Positions 62,330 through 64,000 of a stretch of 64,000 nucleotides of DNA are shown here, one piece after another. Each line of letters starts with the position of its first letter. Positions within the stretch are counted from its first letter, which is position 1. This DNA comes from CAWJLS01 sp963843755 (GTDB lineage Bacteria; Acidobacteriota; Thermoanaerobaculia; Multivoradales; DATKCC01), in NCBI GenBank assembly GCA_963843755.1, contig CAWJLS010000002.1:310001-374000 (forward strand). Direction: 5' to 3'. Made by a program: the position numbers and the translations under genes. A model generated the notes under the pieces. The model made no database searches and was not told the origin of the DNA. It saw only the letters and a program-made list of their open reading frames with translations.

Positions 62330-64000
62330 GTGCAGGAAGCCCACACGACGAAGCCACACGCCATCTTTTTCGCGAGTGCCGCTCTCGGGCTTCTGCTCGT
62401 TTTCGCCGGCTGTAGCGCGTCGCCGTCGGCCAAGACCGCCGCCGGCACGACGCGGGCCGGCGCTTCCCAGGTGAAGGTCTCCTACCAGCCGATCGAGTCG
62501 GAGGACGCCGCGGCGGCCGACGAGGCGGACGCCACAGACGCGGTGGGCGAGCCGGCGGCCGACGAGCCCGCGCCGTCCGAGATCGCCGAGGCGGTGACCC
62601 CCGATCAGCCGCAGGTGACCGACCCGGCTGCCGAGCCGCCACCGGGGCAGCCGACCGATGACCCGTCCGACATGCTCCAGGCCTCCCTCCAGGCCTACGA
62701 GTCCGCCGAGGTGTTCTGGCAGCAAGGCGATTTCGACGACGCCTTCGCCGCCCTCGACGAGGCGTTCGAGCTGATGGCCTCGGCGCCGGTCAACGGCGAC
62801 GACCCGACGCTGGCCCAACAGAAGGAAGACCTGCGCGGCCTGATCTCCAAGCGGATCGTCGAGATCTACGCCTCGCGCCAGACCGCCGTCGGCGACATGG
62901 ACCGGGAGATCCCGGTGACCATCAACGACGACGTGGAGCGGGAGATCCGCAGCTTTCAGACCGGCGAGCGCGACGACTTCATCGACGCCTACCGGCGCTC
63001 CGGCCTCTACCGGCCGATGATCGTCGAGAAGCTGAAGAAGGCCGGCCTGCCGGAGCAGCTCTCGTGGATGCCGATGGTCGAGAGCTGGTTCAAGGTGCGC
63101 GCCCTGTCCCGGGCCCGCGCCCTCGGCATGTGGCAGTTCATCTCGTCGACCGGCTACCGCTACGGCCTCGAGCGCACCTGGTGGGTCGACGAGCGCATGG
63201 ACCCGGTGAAGTCGACCGAGGCGGCGATCGCCTACCTGACCGACCTGCACAACCTGTTCGGCGACTGGCTGACCGCCCTCGCCGCCTACAACTCGGGCGA
63301 GGGCCGGGTGCTGCGCGAGATCAACCGCCAGCGGATCGGCTACTTCGACCGCTTCTGGGACCTCTACCAGCGGCTGCCCGGCGAGACCCGGCGCTACGTC
63401 CCCCGCTTCCTGGCGACCCTCGCCATCGTCGACGATCCGGGCCGTTTCGGCTTCGACCTTCCGAAACCCCTGCCGCGGCTCGACTTCCGGGTCGTCCAGG
63501 TGAACCGCGCGGCCGGCCTGGAGGGGCTGGAGAAGACCCTCGGGCTCGCCGACGGCACGCTCATCGCCCTGAACCCGGAGCTGCGCCAGGGCGCCATCCC
63601 GGACAAGACCTACTCGCTGCGCGTGCCGTCGGCGATCGCCGGCCAGGTGGGCACCAAGATCGCCTCGCTGCCGGAGTGGAAAGCGCCCGCCGGCACCGGC
63701 GTCCACCGGGTGCGCCGGGGCGAGACCCTGTCGGGGATCGCCTCGCGCTACGGCACCAGCGTCCGGGAGCTGATGGCGCTCAACCGCCTGCGCAGCGCCC
63801 ACCGGATCTGGCCGGGGCAGCAGCTCCAGGTTCCCGGCGGTCCGGGCGGCTCGCTGCCGCCGGGGACCGAGATCACCCACCGCGTCCAGCGCGGCGACAG
63901 CCTCTGGCTGCTCGCCTCGCGCTACGGCACCACCGTCTCCCGCATCCGGAGCGACAACGGTCTGCACAGCTCGGTCCTGCGCCCGGGCCAGGTGCTGCGC
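62330..64000 (+). CDS. MltD-like membrane-bound lytic transglycosylase with LysM repeats (partial)
   Basis: The GTG at 62330 has an AGGAGG site close upstream. The frame stays open to the window edge, giving at least 557 residues. A lipobox ends at Cys28 ('LLVFAGC'), so it is an outer-membrane lipoprotein. An acidic Pro/Ala-rich linker (about 50-110) precedes the SLT domain. The catalytic Glu is E251 in 'PMVESWFKVRALSRARALGMWQF', and 'AAYNSGEGRV' is conserved as well. LysM domains begin near residue 458 ('RVRRGETLSGIASRYG') and 517 ('RVQRGDSLWLLASRYG'), which bind peptidoglycan. It cleaves glycan strands for growth or recycling. The 3' end lies outside the window. Confidence 0.93.
   Translation, partial: MQEAHTTKPHAIFFASAALGLLLVFAGCSASPSAKTAAGTTRAGASQVKVSYQPIESEDAAAADEADATDAVGEPAADEPAPSEIAEAVTPDQPQVTDPAAEPPPGQPTDDPSDMLQASLQAYESAEVFWQQGDFDDAFAALDEAFELMASAPVNGDDPTLAQQKEDLRGLISKRIVEIYASRQTAVGDMDREIPVTINDDVEREIRSFQTGERDDFIDAYRRSGLYRPMIVEKLKKAGLPEQLSWMPMVESWFKVRALSRARALGMWQFISSTGYRYGLERTWWVDERMDPVKSTEAAIAYLTDLHNLFGDWLTALAAYNSGEGRVLREINRQRIGYFDRFWDLYQRLPGETRRYVPRFLATLAIVDDPGRFGFDLPKPLPRLDFRVVQVNRAAGLEGLEKTLGLADGTLIALNPELRQGAIPDKTYSLRVPSAIAGQVGTKIASLPEWKAPAGTGVHRVRRGETLSGIASRYGTSVRELMALNRLRSAHRIWPGQQLQVPGGPGGSLPPGTEITHRVQRGDSLWLLASRYGTTVSRIRSDNGLHSSVLRPGQVLR

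Noticed and set aside
62231..63967. Long open frame on the minus strand opposite the lytic transglycosylase
   Set aside because: The plus strand encodes a lipobox, SLT catalytic motif and two LysM domains. The antisense frame has no family motif and arises from high GC.

Overview
This window is a GC-rich stretch of a Gram-negative chromosome. The outer-membrane side is shown by a TolC-type channel with an RND pump, HflK/HflC and a LysM lytic transglycosylase lipoprotein. A VPS10/sortilin-type beta-propeller, long DUF7933-type and ELWxxDGT repeat surface proteins, a 3-coathanger-type C-terminal tail, exported multihaem cytochromes and many secreted proteins of unknown role occur together. That mix suggests an Acidobacteriota member, perhaps near Thermoanaerobaculia. 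This placement is an inference from gene content; no rRNA or tRNA gene is visible to test it.

Layout. 1-6128: tail of an unidentified gene, then a TolC/adaptor/RND permease operon. 6140-10989 (minus strand): an exported rubrerythrin with a DUF2231 membrane protein, an NtrC-type regulator with its sensor kinase, and a tetrahaem cytochrome. A good sigma-54 site lies just upstream of the rubrerythrin, so the adjacent regulator is the obvious candidate activator. 11315-22599: four large exported or surface proteins (VPS10 propeller, eight-repeat DUF7933 protein, carboxypeptidase-regulatory repeat protein, esterase-like lipoprotein). 22654-27285: a 1543-residue SIR2 protein with a STAND-like middle that lacks a visible Walker A, in less GC-rich DNA. 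27492-33553: an ABC-F ATPase and two secreted proteins. 33660-42227 (minus strand): a small exported protein, a two-gene unit (alpha/beta hydrolase plus unknown protein), a secreted phospholipase D, and an ATPase pair whose first member is split by an in-frame TAG. 42396-48093: a GntR regulator with a decayed serine hydrolase, a B3 metallo-beta-lactamase with a hydrolase, a DinB-type protein with a WYL regulator, and a small RHH-like protein with a partner. 48283-57871: ELWxxDGT protein, aldo/keto reductase, SpoIID-like exported protein, DUF1579, DUF547, LOG and a multihaem cytochrome. 57931-64000: alcohol dehydrogenase, tandem universal stress protein, hflKC and a truncated MltD-type transglycosylase.

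Functional themes are envelope maintenance and efflux, periplasmic redox and peroxide defence under probable two-component control, surface display, and candidate conflict or defence genes (SIR2 protein, ATPase pair, hydrolase pair) in compositionally distinct DNA. Gene decay is clear in three places: in-frame TAG codons at 20997 and 41802 and a deletion with frameshift near 43830. TAG also ends many intact genes here, so wholesale reassignment of TAG is unlikely.
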